From assembly GCA_910578085.1 (NCBI GenBank), contig CAJTPM010000027.1:1-5882 (forward strand): DNA of 5,882 nucleotides, in the 5' to 3' direction. Below are positions 1-5,738 of the stretch, one piece after another; within the stretch, counting starts at the first letter, position 1; every line of letters begins with the position of its first letter. Both the position numbers and the translations under genes were made by a program. The notes beneath the pieces were generated by a model, which saw nothing but the letters and a program-made list of their open reading frames with translations, was not told the DNA's origin and made no database searches. The DNA is from an uncultured Lachnospiraceae bacterium. Lineage in GTDB: Bacteria > Bacillota > Clostridia > Lachnospirales > Lachnospiraceae.

Positions 1-389
1 CCCTGGAAAACGGCACAGTCTTAACGCCCCTGCAGCCGGGGGACCGCGGATATGATCTGCTTTTGAAAACCAAACCGCTGACAGATAAGATCATGCGCGG
101 CGAGATGGATATCATAAGCAACGCGGTTTTCGAGGGTCAGAGACAGATGGAGCAGTGGGCAAAAACGATAAACTATTCCAACATCATCAACCATGTGGCA
201 AACAATGTGACGAACAACAGAAATGCACAGCCGAACATCAATATCGGCGATATCTATGTCACCTGTCCCGGAGTGACCGAGCAGCAGGTAGCCAGACATA
301 TCGGTCCTGCACTGGTGCGGGAACTGAACAGGGAATTTCAGGGTTTACATGTCTATGCTGATCAGATGAGCCGAGACAAAACATATTAA
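1..389 (+). CDS. Phage tail tape measure protein, C-terminal part (5' end outside window)
   Basis: The reading frame is open from the left edge (first full codon at 3) to TAA at 387-389, so this is the last 128 codons of a longer gene; the TTG at 63 is not its start. What is seen: near the left edge a 'G-T-V-L-T-P-L-x-P-G-D' motif, then a polar helical stretch, an Asn-rich linker (VANNVTNNRNAQ) and a terminal segment 'INIGDIYVTCPGVTEQQV' followed by an amphipathic helix. From memory, clostridial tape measure proteins often carry an 'LTPL..GD' motif and end in an 'INIGDI.V.CPGVT' segment. In that family the protein spans the tail lumen, sets tail length and contacts the hub at this end. The small baseplate-type genes directly downstream fit this role. 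The long helical core and any membrane segments lie outside the window, so the assignment rests on the C-terminus and context. Confidence 0.72.
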   Translation, partial: LENGTVLTPLQPGDRGYDLLLKTKPLTDKIMRGEMDIISNAVFEGQRQMEQWAKTINYSNIINHVANNVTNNRNAQPNINIGDIYVTCPGVTEQQVARHIGPALVRELNREFQGLHVYADQMSRDKTY

Positions 390-406
390 AAATTTAAAGA
401 AAGGAT

Positions 407-435
407 AACCGCACTCCGCCCTGTAGAGTGCGGTT
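407..435 (+). promoter_or_regulatory. Perfect 10-bp stem-loop between the tape measure gene and the 87-aa gene
   Basis: AACCGCACTC (407-416) is exactly complementary to GAGTGCGGTT (426-435) across a 9-nt loop. It is preceded by an A-rich, SD-like stretch (AAAGAAAGG, 396-404) and followed by CAGGCGAATT and the ATG at 446. No U-run follows on the + strand, so a standard intrinsic terminator is unlikely in that direction. Possible roles are a partial terminator, an RNA processing or stability element, or a structure that tunes translation of the next gene. The inverted repeat is seen directly; its function is inference. Confidence 0.6.
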
Positions 436-445
436 CAGGCGAATT

Positions 446-709
446 ATGGATTACAGAGATGAAATTTTAAAATCAGCACTGCTCATGATAAAAAAGAGCC
501 TTGCTGATTACAGGTCAGACCGAACCTACAAAACAATTGTGAAAAGAATTGACAAAAAAGGATATGCCGTGCTGGACGATACCGGCAGCGAGCGGATCGT
601 GCCATGCTGCATCCCTGCTGTAACGCTGCGGCCCGGACAGGCTGTCTATGTAAAAGAACCTATGGGAAAATTGAATGAACTGCATATCTGCGGTGTGGTG
701 GGCAAATGA
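446..709 (+). CDS. Small phage tail/baseplate protein with a beta-rich (OB/SH3-like) C-terminal half
   Basis: The protein has 87 residues. The ATG at 446 is chosen over the in-frame GTG at 428 because AGG at 437-439 sits 6 nt before it, and because AGGCGAATTATGG (437-449) nearly repeats the initiation site of the next gene, AGGTGAATTATGG (760-772). The GTG lies inside the hairpin stem and would add only six residues. Residues 3-22 look like one amphipathic helix. From about 28 on, short beta-prone segments follow: TIVKRI, YAVLDD, ERIVPCCIP, QAVYVKEP and LHICGVVG. The pattern 'GQ-x-V-x-VK-x-P ... ICGVVG' resembles small OB-fold-like proteins I recall downstream of tape measure genes in clostridial phages, where a role at the tail tip or hub is plausible. 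There is no signal peptide or membrane segment. A Cys-Cys pair lies at residues 54-55 and a third Cys at 82. The exact family is not recognised. Confidence 0.65.
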   Translation: MDYRDEILKSALLMIKKSLADYRSDRTYKTIVKRIDKKGYAVLDDTGSERIVPCCIPAVTLRPGQAVYVKEPMGKLNELHICGVVGK

Positions 710-768
710 TACTCTGCTCTTCCATTCTCTTTCAATTTCCCTGCAAAATAAAAGAAAGAAGGTGAATT

Positions 769-1986
769 ATGGCAACTCCCTATGTGAAAAAAATACAACC
801 CTTTGATGCTGAGAAGGATTATGAGATCACCCTCTCCTGGACCGGGAACAGGGCGACTGCAAACAGGATCCTCATCTACGATCATGAGACAGGCGCCCGT
901 ATCTTTGACGATACGGTATCTACCTATTTACTGAAACACAAAATACCCGCTCATACTTTGGTGAACGGCAAAAAATACTGGATCCAGGCACAGATATATG
1001 ATGTGCAGAGCACCCCTTCTCCCCTGTCCGATAAAGTTCAGTTTTATACGTTTGAAACGCCGGACTTTTACTTTGAAAATATTCCGGAAAGTTCTGTGAT
1101 AGAGACTTCCTCTTTCACAGCTTCCATGCATTACTACTCTCCGGACTGGGAGAATATCGACAAATATATTTTTTATCTGTACGATGCATCAAAGAAAAAA
1201 CTGCGCGACAGCGGCGAGATAACCGACCGCGACAATATCCTCTACAATTATAAGGGATTGGACAACAACACTGTCTACTATTTGAGATGTACCGGCGTCA
1301 CAGAAAACGGCATGGAGCTTGATACCGGATATATTGAGGTTACCGTTAAATTTGAGAACCCCAACCAGTACGCCCGTATCTATGCCACTCCCATTCCCTC
1401 GCAGGGATGCATTCAGGTGGCATCCAACCTGGTGATCATTCAGTATAACGGGACGGATACCTTTGAATATATCGATGGCATGATCGATCTGCGAGATAAA
1501 ACTTTATATTATGACGGCGGTTTTCTCATCAAAGACGATTTTACCGTTCTGATCCGCGGGATCAACCTGTGGCAGAACACAGAGCTTTTCAAGATGAGTA
1601 ACGGCAGCCTGGATCTCACACTGAGTTCGCGGATCTATCAGGACGGACAGCTGCGTTTTAAACTGCTCGTGCCCAACGGCGCAAGCCACTATCTATTATA
1701 CTCAGATCCGCAGGTTTTTGAAAACGAAGATATGATCACCGTGGCGATCCGCAGGAAAAATAATGTATACCAGCTGAAAGTATTTGTCGAATTGAGGTCA
1801 GATACGGAAGGAAATATATGGTATGGCACGGAACGCCCGAACAGGAAACTGATCCAGGACAATGACGCATGGATCGACACAGAGGGAACTACGCATGTCG
1901 CAATGGAAAATGACTACACACTGTTTTTGGACAATGCGGAACCCTTACATGCAATTTTAGATGATTTATGGCTGGGAGGTGAATAA
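769..1986 (+). CDS. Phage minor tail/baseplate protein with FnIII-like domains and a jelly-roll-like segment
   Basis: The protein has 405 residues. The start at 769 follows AAGG (759-762) with a 6-nt spacer. Residues about 5-95 look like a fibronectin type III domain (ITLSWTGN..., then KKYWIQAQIYD, then PLSDKVQFYT). Residues about 97-194 repeat the pattern (SSFTASMHYYSP, then NTVYYLRCTGVTENGMELDTGYIEVTV). Residues about 198-345 are beta-rich with alternating hydrophobics (TLYYDGGFLIKDDFTVLIRGINL, MITVAIRRKNNVYQLKVFV), compatible with a lectin-like or LamG-like sandwich. The last 60 residues are polar with a short hydrophobic end (LHAILDDLWLGGE). FnIII-like domains are common in phage tail tip and fibre proteins, where they are thought to aid weak carbohydrate contact or act as spacers. 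A virion-exposed structural role is therefore likely, possibly in host-surface contact. No catalytic motif of a glycosidase or peptidase is visible. It is linked to the next gene by a 5-nt gap. Confidence 0.7.
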   Translation: MATPYVKKIQPFDAEKDYEITLSWTGNRATANRILIYDHETGARIFDDTVSTYLLKHKIPAHTLVNGKKYWIQAQIYDVQSTPSPLSDKVQFYTFETPDFYFENIPESSVIETSSFTASMHYYSPDWENIDKYIFYLYDASKKKLRDSGEITDRDNILYNYKGLDNNTVYYLRCTGVTENGMELDTGYIEVTVKFENPNQYARIYATPIPSQGCIQVASNLVIIQYNGTDTFEYIDGMIDLRDKTLYYDGGFLIKDDFTVLIRGINLWQNTELFKMSNGSLDLTLSSRIYQDGQLRFKLLVPNGASHYLLYSDPQVFENEDMITVAIRRKNNVYQLKVFVELRSDTEGNIWYGTERPNRKLIQDNDAWIDTEGTTHVAMENDYTLFLDNAEPLHAILDDLWLGGE

Positions 1987-1991
1987 AAAAC

Positions 1992-2921
1992 ATGTTTATA
2001 TGTGGAAACAATTTCGTCGGAGGAGCGCTCGCATGCGCGCTTACTCCCACCGGAATCGAAAACATCGATTATGTCGAGTTGAAAAACGGAATCTATGACG
2101 ATCTGTATATTACCAGGGCAACCGACGCCGAACTGTCGAATGAATGTCCCCGCGAATGGGATTTCGATACGGTTTTATGGGCAAAATTCAGCGGGAACAC
2201 AAACGCCGGAAATGTGGACTGGAGTCTGGAAAATACTTCCCATCTTATTTTAAAGAGCAGGACGGAAGGAAACTTCAAATGGAAAACCATCGCAGTGAAA
2301 GAAGTGGAATCCACGGAAGATTTTGTGATAAATTATCCGGATTACTTTGTCGCATCCGGACAGTCTGTGGAGTACGCTCTTGTCCCTGTGCTGTACGGCC
2401 TTGAGGGGAATTATGCGAGCACAGAAGTCACTTCCAGATTCAACAAAATGTTCTTAATCGAAGACGGTGTCGTCTGGGGCACCCAGATTACGGACGGGTA
2501 CTGTGATACCACGCGAAATATTCCGTCCTCAACTGTAGAATTACTGCAGAGCAGGTATCCTGTTTATATCAGAAATACCGTTGCCAATTATGATACCGGC
2601 AGCTGTAAAGGCTCCTTTATGCCTCTTGCAGAGGAGGAAGGCTGTGAACTGGCATACGACGCACAGCACGATTATTCCCGTGTCAGATATCAGAAAGCGT
2701 TCATGGATTTTCTCAGCGACGGCATAGCCAAGATCCTGAAGCTGCCGGACGGACGGTTATGGTTAGTTCAGGTTACCCCAAATCCTGCCGATACAGGGAA
2801 TCGCAAATACAACGACCGTGAAATATCCTGGTCCTGGGTTGAAGTTGGAGATGTCAACTCTGAAAAGGATCTGTACTATCTTAATTTTTCCGGCATCGAA
2901 CCGGAATGGTGGAATGAATAA
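1992..2921 (+). CDS. Phage tail-tip/baseplate structural protein (309 aa)
   Basis: The ATG at 1992 lies 5 nt after the previous stop; its binding site GGGAGGTG (1974-1981) is within the end of the upstream gene, with about 10 nt of spacing, so translation is probably coupled. The N-terminus (MFICGNNFVGGALACALTPTG) is small-residue rich, but it lacks the basic start and long hydrophobic core of a signal peptide. Residues about 60-145 look like an FnIII-type fold (VLWAKFSGN, HLILKSRTEGNFKWKTIAV, SVEYALVPVLYG). Residues about 150-265 hold the pattern 'MFLIEDGVVWGTQI...SRYPVYIRNTVANYDTGSCKGSF' and then 'FMDFLSDGIAKILKLPDGRLWLVQVTPNP'. This resembles tail proteins I recall beside the hub gene in gut phages, with a role near the distal tail ring; I cannot name a family with confidence. 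Three aromatic residues close the chain (EPEWWNE). The stop overlaps the next start by one base. Confidence 0.65.
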   Translation: MFICGNNFVGGALACALTPTGIENIDYVELKNGIYDDLYITRATDAELSNECPREWDFDTVLWAKFSGNTNAGNVDWSLENTSHLILKSRTEGNFKWKTIAVKEVESTEDFVINYPDYFVASGQSVEYALVPVLYGLEGNYASTEVTSRFNKMFLIEDGVVWGTQITDGYCDTTRNIPSSTVELLQSRYPVYIRNTVANYDTGSCKGSFMPLAEEEGCELAYDAQHDYSRVRYQKAFMDFLSDGIAKILKLPDGRLWLVQVTPNPADTGNRKYNDREISWSWVEVGDVNSEKDLYYLNFSGIEPEWWNE

Positions 2922-4693
2922 TGGCTGACAGGATTACGCGGGAAGATTTGCTGATCGTTCTCCAACACGCAGCAAATCCACGGCCGCGGTTAAAAATTGA
3001 GGTTCTGGATGCCAGTCAGAAGGTGATCGGCATCCTGGAATGCGGCCTGCTAAGCGGCAAAATGACCATCAACAGCGAAGGGGATATCAGACGCACTGCC
3101 TCTTTCGTCGCACAGCCCACATTAACGGAAAAGCTTAAACTGACACAGGACAGCCTTCTGTGGCTCAATAAAGATATCCGGATATCGTTAGGTCTCTATT
3201 ACCCGAGAGGCAGACAGCATAAATACTATCCGCTGGGGTGTTATGTCTATACGGATACCTCCGGCACCTATGACGCCGTTACCAACAGTCTGAACGTGAA
3301 TTGTTCGGACTTTATCAAAAAACTGGACGGCACAAAAAACGGCCAGCTGGGCGCATCGATCATCAGTTTTCCGGCCTATAAAGAAAATGAGGAAACCGGG
3401 GAGGTGATCGAACACAACACGATCCGTGGCGCCGTTGAAGAAACACTGGAAAAGCTGGCAGGGGTAACGAAACACAGCGTAGACGATATCGGCTCTTATA
3501 AAGCCATGCCGGAATACAATGACGACTGGGAAAGCTACCGGGCGGAAAATCCCGCCTGGAATGCCATCCCCTTTGATCAGGAATTTGCCGCCGGATCCAG
3601 TGTTCTTTCTGTTCTGACGGCTTTTCGCGACCTGTATCCCGGCTATGAGATGTTTTTTGATATGGAGACGAACGCATTTATCTGTCGGCTGAAATCTCTG
3701 TGCTATGAGGATGCTGTTTTTCTGGACAACCGCTTTATAGAACGTGTCCTGATCGCTGAAAACACTACGGTGGATATGACTAAGGTGCGGAATATCTGTG
3801 AAGTCTGGGGAAAACTGATCGAGGCTGATTATTACAGTGAAGAATGTACTTACTCTGGTAATACCTACGCTTCCGCTGTTGCAGGTTACGGGGACGGATA
3901 TTTTAATGGAGATGTGATTGCCTTGAAGATCCCTGCTGCAAATCAGGCTGACTGCCGCCTGAATATCAATGGCCTTGGTTCCATTCCGATTTTAAATGAG
4001 GCTGATGAGGAGCCGATAGAGGCCGACGAACTGAAAGAGAATCAGGTATACAGCTTCCGGATTGGAAGGAAGCGTATTGAAAAACAGGATGTGTTTTCTG
4101 CCTATCTGTTGGGACAGTGGCAGGTACACGCGATCAACGTTCTCACGGACGGAAGCCGCAGCAGAGAATTTGTGACAGCGCCTGACGGCGAAACCTGTGA
4201 ACGGTATTCCAAAGAGTATTTTCAGAAATTTTACCATTGTGAACGGGTTGATATGACGGTCATCCCAAATTCGCCTTTCACCGTGGAAAAACTCGGCGAG
4301 ATACCGGAGGTTAAAGTCAGTGGAGAGTTTGAGAACATCACTTCGGATGACCTTGCCGCCGACAGGGCGAGGTGGGAAAACTGGAAGAACTGCAGATTGA
4401 CTGATCAAATCACAATCACGACTGCTCTTCTGCCCTTTCTTGAGGTAAATAAGAAGGTGTCCTACAGACGCAGTGATGCCGACAGAGAACATCAGTATAT
4501 TATTTCTTCGGTATCCCATGACTTTGCCGGATATACGACGACGATTACCATGTACCGCTTTTATCCGCTGTATGAAACGCTGTTTAGAGATGCCGGTACT
4601 CATGAAGTTTTGCGGGAATATACACACGGTGAATTAAGTAGATATACGCATGAGGAGCTTGCTGCTGTCACAAGCAGGGAAGCTGAGTTGTAA
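2921..4693 (+). CDS. Phage tail hub-like protein (possibly DUF5048-type) with an inserted NINGLG module
   Basis: The protein has 590 residues. Its ATG shares one base with the upstream stop (TAATG), a common arrangement for coupled translation. Residues 1-145 are beta-rich (RLKIEVLD, LECGLLSGKMTINSEGDIRRTASFV, YYPLGCYVYTD, NSLNVNCSDFIKKLDG). Residues 165-305 carry 'TIRGAVEETLEKLAGVTKHSVDDIGSY', 'NPAWNAIPFDQEF' and 'SVLSVLTAFRDLYPGYEMFFD...FICRL', a pattern I associate with hub/baseplate proteins of Clostridia phages, probably DUF5048; that name is from memory and unchecked. Residues about 313-408 look like an inserted domain with LNINGLG at 347-353 and YLLGQW at 395-400. Residues 488-550 resume the hub-like pattern, ending in YIISSVSHDFAGYTTTITMYRFYPLY. 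Residues 564-590 form short octad repeats. The likely role is the ring or plug closing the tail, next to the tape measure C-terminus. No lysozyme or peptidase signature is visible. Confidence 0.68.
   Translation: MADRITREDLLIVLQHAANPRPRLKIEVLDASQKVIGILECGLLSGKMTINSEGDIRRTASFVAQPTLTEKLKLTQDSLLWLNKDIRISLGLYYPRGRQHKYYPLGCYVYTDTSGTYDAVTNSLNVNCSDFIKKLDGTKNGQLGASIISFPAYKENEETGEVIEHNTIRGAVEETLEKLAGVTKHSVDDIGSYKAMPEYNDDWESYRAENPAWNAIPFDQEFAAGSSVLSVLTAFRDLYPGYEMFFDMETNAFICRLKSLCYEDAVFLDNRFIERVLIAENTTVDMTKVRNICEVWGKLIEADYYSEECTYSGNTYASAVAGYGDGYFNGDVIALKIPAANQADCRLNINGLGSIPILNEADEEPIEADELKENQVYSFRIGRKRIEKQDVFSAYLLGQWQVHAINVLTDGSRSREFVTAPDGETCERYSKEYFQKFYHCERVDMTVIPNSPFTVEKLGEIPEVKVSGEFENITSDDLAADRARWENWKNCRLTDQITITTALLPFLEVNKKVSYRRSDADREHQYIISSVSHDFAGYTTTITMYRFYPLYETLFRDAGTHEVLREYTHGELSRYTHEELAAVTSREAEL
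3857..4144 (+). other. Inserted NINGLG-type domain within the hub-like protein (residues about 313-408)
   Basis: The segment runs from SGNTYASAVAGYGDGY through VIALKIPAANQADCRLNINGLGSIPI to ELKENQVYSFRIG and YLLGQWQVHAINV. The order 'hydrophobic strand - polar turn - LNINGLG - P - I - then an ELxENQxY strand and an LLGQ end' matches a small beta module I recall in many phage tail fibre and baseplate proteins, usually written as 'lNINglGakpI ... G.l..g....v.ydG..fqllG'. It sits between two hub-like parts, so it probably protrudes as a loop domain. The boundaries are judged by eye and may be off by about 10 residues. Confidence 0.5.
4610..4690 (+). repeat. C-terminal octad repeats of the hub-like protein
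   Basis: The last 27 residues read as three eight-residue units plus a tail: LREYTHGE, LSRYTHEE, LAAVTSRE, then AEL. The first two share L-x-x-Y-T-H-x-E; the third is degenerate (V-T-S at the Y-T-H place). Similar short units with a T-W/Y/H-G-x-L core end some phage tail proteins of Firmicutes, as far as I recall. The DNA of the two good copies is diverged (tatacacacggtgaa against tatacgcatgaggag), so the repeat is kept at protein level or is old. Confidence 0.6.
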
Positions 4694-4717
4694 CGCCAGG
4701 TAAAGCTGTCTAAATCA

Positions 4718-4765
4718 TCCGTTATTTACGGCCTCTGCTAAAACGAATCGTCCGTAAATAACGGA
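4718..4765 (+). terminator. Perfect 14-bp inverted repeat after the hub gene; possible weak terminator or operator
   Basis: TCCGTTATTTACGG (4718-4731) is exactly complementary to CCGTAAATAACGGA (4752-4765) with a 20-nt loop. It begins 24 nt after the stop of the hub-like gene. CGAAG and then TTTT (4771-4774) follow, so the U-run is short and displaced by five bases, which makes it a poor intrinsic terminator. Each arm can also fold alone (CCGT-TATTT-ACGG and CCGT-AAATA-ACGG), so one long stem and two short hairpins compete. The symmetry would also suit a protein binding site. The repeat is certain; the choice between terminator, processing site and operator is open. Confidence 0.55.
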
Positions 4766-4843
4766 CGAAGTTTTGTGTGTACATGAAGAAGAACAACCAA
4801 TGCAAAAAAGTCGGGGAATTCCATTATAGATTTTATAAAAAAG

Positions 4844-4872
4844 GCAATACCCCTCAACAAAAAGCAATACCC
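4844..4872 (+). repeat. Pair of 9-bp direct repeats upstream of the 253-aa gene's ribosome binding site
   Basis: GCAATACCC occurs at 4844-4852 and again at 4864-4872, 20 bp apart, with A-rich DNA before each copy (AAAAG and AAAAA). The second copy ends one base before the AAAGGAGG site begins. The 20-bp period puts the copies roughly two helical turns apart, on one face of the helix, which would suit a dimeric or tandem binding site. It could also be a chance short duplication. I see no convincing -35/-10 pair nearby. Confidence 0.4.
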
Positions 4873-4873
4873 G

Positions 4874-4881
4874 AAAGGAGG
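4874..4881 (+). promoter_or_regulatory. Strong ribosome binding site for the 253-aa gene
   Basis: AAAGGAGG is a near-perfect Shine-Dalgarno sequence, the strongest in the window. The first ATG after it is at 4897, leaving a long 15-nt spacer. It decides against the upstream in-frame starts at 4777 (GTG) and 4783 (ATG), which have no good site and would add about 40 basic residues. An in-frame ATT at 4888 would have a 6-nt spacer, but such starts are very rare. Confidence 0.65.
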
Positions 4882-4896
4882 CGGGAAATTCAAACT

Positions 4897-5658
4897 ATGA
4901 CACAGATTTCTGATAAATTTGACGAACTCAAAATATACGGCGGGAACAGTTATTCCGTCAATGATGTGATATCCATCAGACAGCCGACGCTGAAAGAAAT
5001 CAGGGAATACGGTGAAAAAAAATATTTCCATATGGTTCACAGCCTGTGCTCTGTGGGCGCTGATCTGAAATGGCAGCTTGATGATATCGGTATTGATTAT
5101 AGTAAAATAGCAGATTTTGAATTATTTTATACTGTTCTGGCCGGAAGATTCCGAAAAGAAGATACCGGTATCCTGTTTGGCGATACGCTGGACTTTTCTC
5201 AGATGAAACTAATCCATAACCACGATATTGATGAAAATGTCATGGTTCAATTTTTGGGTACCGGAGGCCGGATCATCATCGACAGATTTGTGTACTCTTC
5301 TATTGTCAATATTCTGCGAAAGATGCACAGAATCAAACGCAATGATGAACTGCCCGGAAATGAAGCGACAAGACAGATCCTGATTGAAGATGCCCGGGAT
5401 GAATATGAGGAAAATAAAAACAAGCCTGTCAAATCCTGGCTTCAGCCTCTGGTATCCACCATGGTCAACTCAGAAGGATTCAAGCGGGATGACATCACAG
5501 TTTTCGACATGAAGATCGGCGCATTTATGGACAGTGTTGCCCGCGTCAGTAAAATTAAAAATGCCGAACTGTTATTGCAGAGCGGTTATTCCGGTTTTGG
5601 AATAGATTTAAAGAAAATTGACAGGGAAACTTTAAACTATATGGGCGAACTCGACTGA
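4897..5658 (+). CDS. Phage protein of uncertain role, tail-module associated (253 aa)
   Basis: The start at 4897 is chosen for the AAAGGAGG site before it; the frame stays open back to 4777. The product is soluble and mostly helical, with no signal peptide or membrane span. Residues 25-85 carry 'ISIRQPTLKEIREYGEKKYFHMVHSLCSVGADLKWQLDDIGIDYSKIADFELF'. Residues 90-130 are mixed beta (GILFGDTLDFSQM, VMVQFLGTGGRIIIDRFVY). Residues 133-190 carry a basic helix (VNILRKMHRIKRNDE), then 'GNEATRQILIEDARDEYEENKNKPVKSWLQPLVSTMVNSEGF'. The end is 'VFDMKIGAFMDSVARVSKIKNAELLL...LNYMGELD'. I recall proteins with this 'IRQPT.-EI-YGE ... DFELF ... NKNKP ... MKI.AFMDSV' layout from structural regions of gut Clostridia phages. 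A tail assembly chaperone or tail-completion role is possible but unproven. It is set apart from the hub gene by a 203-nt structured gap and from the next gene by 135 nt. Confidence 0.6.
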   Translation: MTQISDKFDELKIYGGNSYSVNDVISIRQPTLKEIREYGEKKYFHMVHSLCSVGADLKWQLDDIGIDYSKIADFELFYTVLAGRFRKEDTGILFGDTLDFSQMKLIHNHDIDENVMVQFLGTGGRIIIDRFVYSSIVNILRKMHRIKRNDELPGNEATRQILIEDARDEYEENKNKPVKSWLQPLVSTMVNSEGFKRDDITVFDMKIGAFMDSVARVSKIKNAELLLQSGYSGFGIDLKKIDRETLNYMGELD

Positions 5659-5680
5659 TATCCTGTTCTCCCTTTACAGA

Positions 5681-5708
5681 CCTCTCTGACGGTTCCGTCA
5701 TCCGGAGG
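5681..5708 (+). promoter_or_regulatory. Stem-loop covering an SD-like GGAGG in the gap after the 253-aa gene
   Basis: CCTCT (5681-5685) can pair with GGAGG (5704-5708, with one U-G pair), and inside it TGACG (5687-5691) pairs with CGTCA (5696-5700) around a GTTC loop. A small internal bulge separates the two stems. The outer stem would hide an SD-like GGAGG, but no good start codon or sizeable open frame follows it, so this is more likely a plain RNA structure than a translation switch. It is not followed by a U-run. Confidence 0.35.
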
Positions 5709-5738
5709 CTCATCAATAACTGCTTAACAGGAACATAC

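Noticed and set aside
155..361. Second + strand open frame overlapping the tape measure end
   Set aside because: It is an alternate frame of the real gene. Its product is a Cys/Arg/His-rich sequence without family likeness.
428..445. GTG at 428 as the start of the small protein
   Set aside because: It lies in the hairpin stem without a well-spaced ribosome binding site. The ATG at 446 has AGG at 6 nt and matches the next gene's initiation site.
1985..1991. AAAAAAC slippery-type heptamer at the junction of the 405-aa and 309-aa genes
   Set aside because: It starts within the stop codon of the upstream gene, so ribosomes translating that frame would already have terminated. The downstream gene has its own strong site and ATG, so frameshifting is not needed.
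2024..2042. GC-rich palindromic cluster (GAGCGCTC, GCATGC, GCGCGC)
   Set aside because: It encodes the Gly/Ala-rich N-terminus of the 309-aa protein, and codon choice for GGALACAL explains it.
3173..3186. Perfect 14-bp palindrome GATATCCGGATATC
   Set aside because: It lies within coding sequence (KDIRI). One such palindrome is not surprising by chance in a sequence of this length, and no second copy or associated feature was seen.
3992..4627. Long open frame (211 codons) on the minus strand
   Set aside because: It lies entirely inside the 590-aa hub-like gene in antisense, has no ribosome binding site of note, and its translation shows no recognisable domain. It is best explained as a shadow of the coding frame.
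4831..4840. TATAAA-like box as a promoter -10 for the 253-aa gene
   Set aside because: No acceptable -35 element is found at 16-18 bp upstream, so a promoter is not supported by sequence alone.
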